50,001 nt of DNA, taken from an uncultured Clostridia bacterium (GTDB lineage Bacteria; Bacillota; Clostridia; Oscillospirales; Oscillospiraceae). Made by a program: the position numbers and the translations under genes. This document shows, piece after piece, positions 49,585-50,001 of this stretch (positions are counted from its first letter, which is position 1; each line of letters starts with the position of its first letter). The notes under the pieces were generated by a model. The model ran no database searches, had not been told where the DNA came from, and saw only the letters and a program-made list of their open reading frames with translations. The DNA lies in the NCBI GenBank assembly GCA_947058885.1, contig CAMSIF010000006.1:1-50001 (forward strand), read 5' to 3'.

Positions 49585-49951
49585 GGGGGTGTACCGGTTT
49601 CGACGGGGATGAGGAAGCGGGACCAGCGGGCGGTGGCGCCTGACCACCTCAAAACGGGCAACCTTTATAAATTAAAGAACAACGATTCTTTGCTTATTGC
49701 TGCCTAATTAACGGCAGCCGTCCGACTTAAGAGTACTGCGGCTTAAGAAGGGCGTCGTTTAGCAGTGAACGTGAGTACGGTAAGCTTTGCCCGTACCATG
49801 CATCATGAAGCTCACCTGACCTGTAGGCGTGACGGCTTGCCTGCTGGGAGGGGAACAGGGCGGTAACGCCGTCCAGAATAACCGCCTGCGCCCGGAGAAA
49901 GTCCCGTGAAATTGTTTTCGGACAGGAGTTCGACTCTCCTCACCTCCACCA
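49585..49951 (+). ncRNA. ssrA: Transfer-messenger RNA (tmRNA)
   Basis: 367 nt. It frees stalled ribosomes and tags the unfinished protein for breakdown. The 5' end GGGGGTGTACCGGTTTCGACGG pairs with the 3' CACCTCC, which carries an encoded ACCA. The tag frame resumes at GGC 49657 and runs to TAA 49705-49707, giving the tag (A)GNLYKLKNNDSLLIAA, with the resume codon and layout like Bacillus (GGC start, ending in AA). The T arm GGAGTTCGACTCTCC is standard. smpB and rnr are not seen. No clear terminator lies in the remaining 50 bases. Confidence 0.97.
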
Positions 49952-50001
49952 GAAAAAGAGGTCAAAAAAGATTTTTGGTGAAAAAACCGAGAGATTTCAA
50001 G

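Overview
The window reads as chromosomal DNA of a GC-rich, Gram-positive anaerobe of the Clostridia, most likely an Oscillospiraceae-type gut bacterium (Flavonifractor / Oscillibacter relatives). This is inferred from gene content: RNase M5, a comEC-holA block, a T-box in front of thrS, a tandem glycine riboswitch, an acetyl-CoA synthase of the Wood-Ljungdahl type, QueT, BlaI/BlaR-type signalling, and many consensus TTGACA/TATAAT promoters with 17-bp spacers. No rRNA, phage, IS element or CRISPR array is visible. Almost all genes are intact and tightly packed. Only the first gene is cut by the window edge.

Layout. 1-2.3 kb (minus): a GcvT protein running into the N-terminus of serine hydroxymethyltransferase, preceded by a tandem glycine riboswitch with a readable terminator/antiterminator pair; then tRNA-Ala(GGC). 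2.3-7.4 kb (minus): GNAT, rnmV, holA, comEC and two small paralogous XRE regulators, the second translationally coupled to comEC. 7.6-12.4 kb (plus): ABC exporter, YlmH-like S4 protein, DUF896 protein, XpaC-like membrane protein, GNAT. 12.5-15.0 kb (minus): kbl and tdh, the threonine-to-glycine route. 15.1-18.2 kb (plus): BlaI-type repressor, M56 protease-sensor with a non-penicillin-binding ectodomain, and a small membrane-anchored protein. 18.3-19.9 kb (minus): LarE and a polysaccharide deacetylase.

20.1-28.2 kb (plus) is the most unusual part. It is a four-gene operon with 1-10 bp gaps that encodes a 1581-residue HD / helical-repeat / nucleotidyltransferase / phosphoribosyltransferase protein, a lactate/malate-dehydrogenase-like enzyme fused to a GNAT domain, a flavodoxin-fold reductase with an extra N-terminal domain, and a SAM methyltransferase. 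It looks like a compact pathway for an unknown nucleotide-linked compound.

28.2-30.9 kb (minus): a LysA-family decarboxylase and asnS. 31.1-34.5 kb (plus): pseudouridine breakdown (HTH-fused psuK, psuG), a DUF1294 protein and a DUF5662 protein. 34.6-38.1 kb (minus): rlmH, WalJ-type hydrolase, murA and queT with a structured leader. 38.2-43.6 kb (minus): GH36 alpha-galactosidase and a three-gene sugar ABC importer. 44.1-50 kb (plus): a lone acsB with all A-cluster ligands, T-box-controlled thrS lacking the TGS domain, an XRE protein with a glycine-pentad repeat domain, and tmRNA.

Metabolic threads. Glycine is handled by tdh/kbl (made from threonine) and by the riboswitch-controlled GcvT-SHMT (cleaved or interconverted with serine), which feeds one-carbon units to the same folate pool that serves a Wood-Ljungdahl pathway ending at AcsB. 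Two families of dispersed palindromic repeats sit in intergenic gaps (4.55 and 10.1 kb; 13.7 and 32.4 kb).
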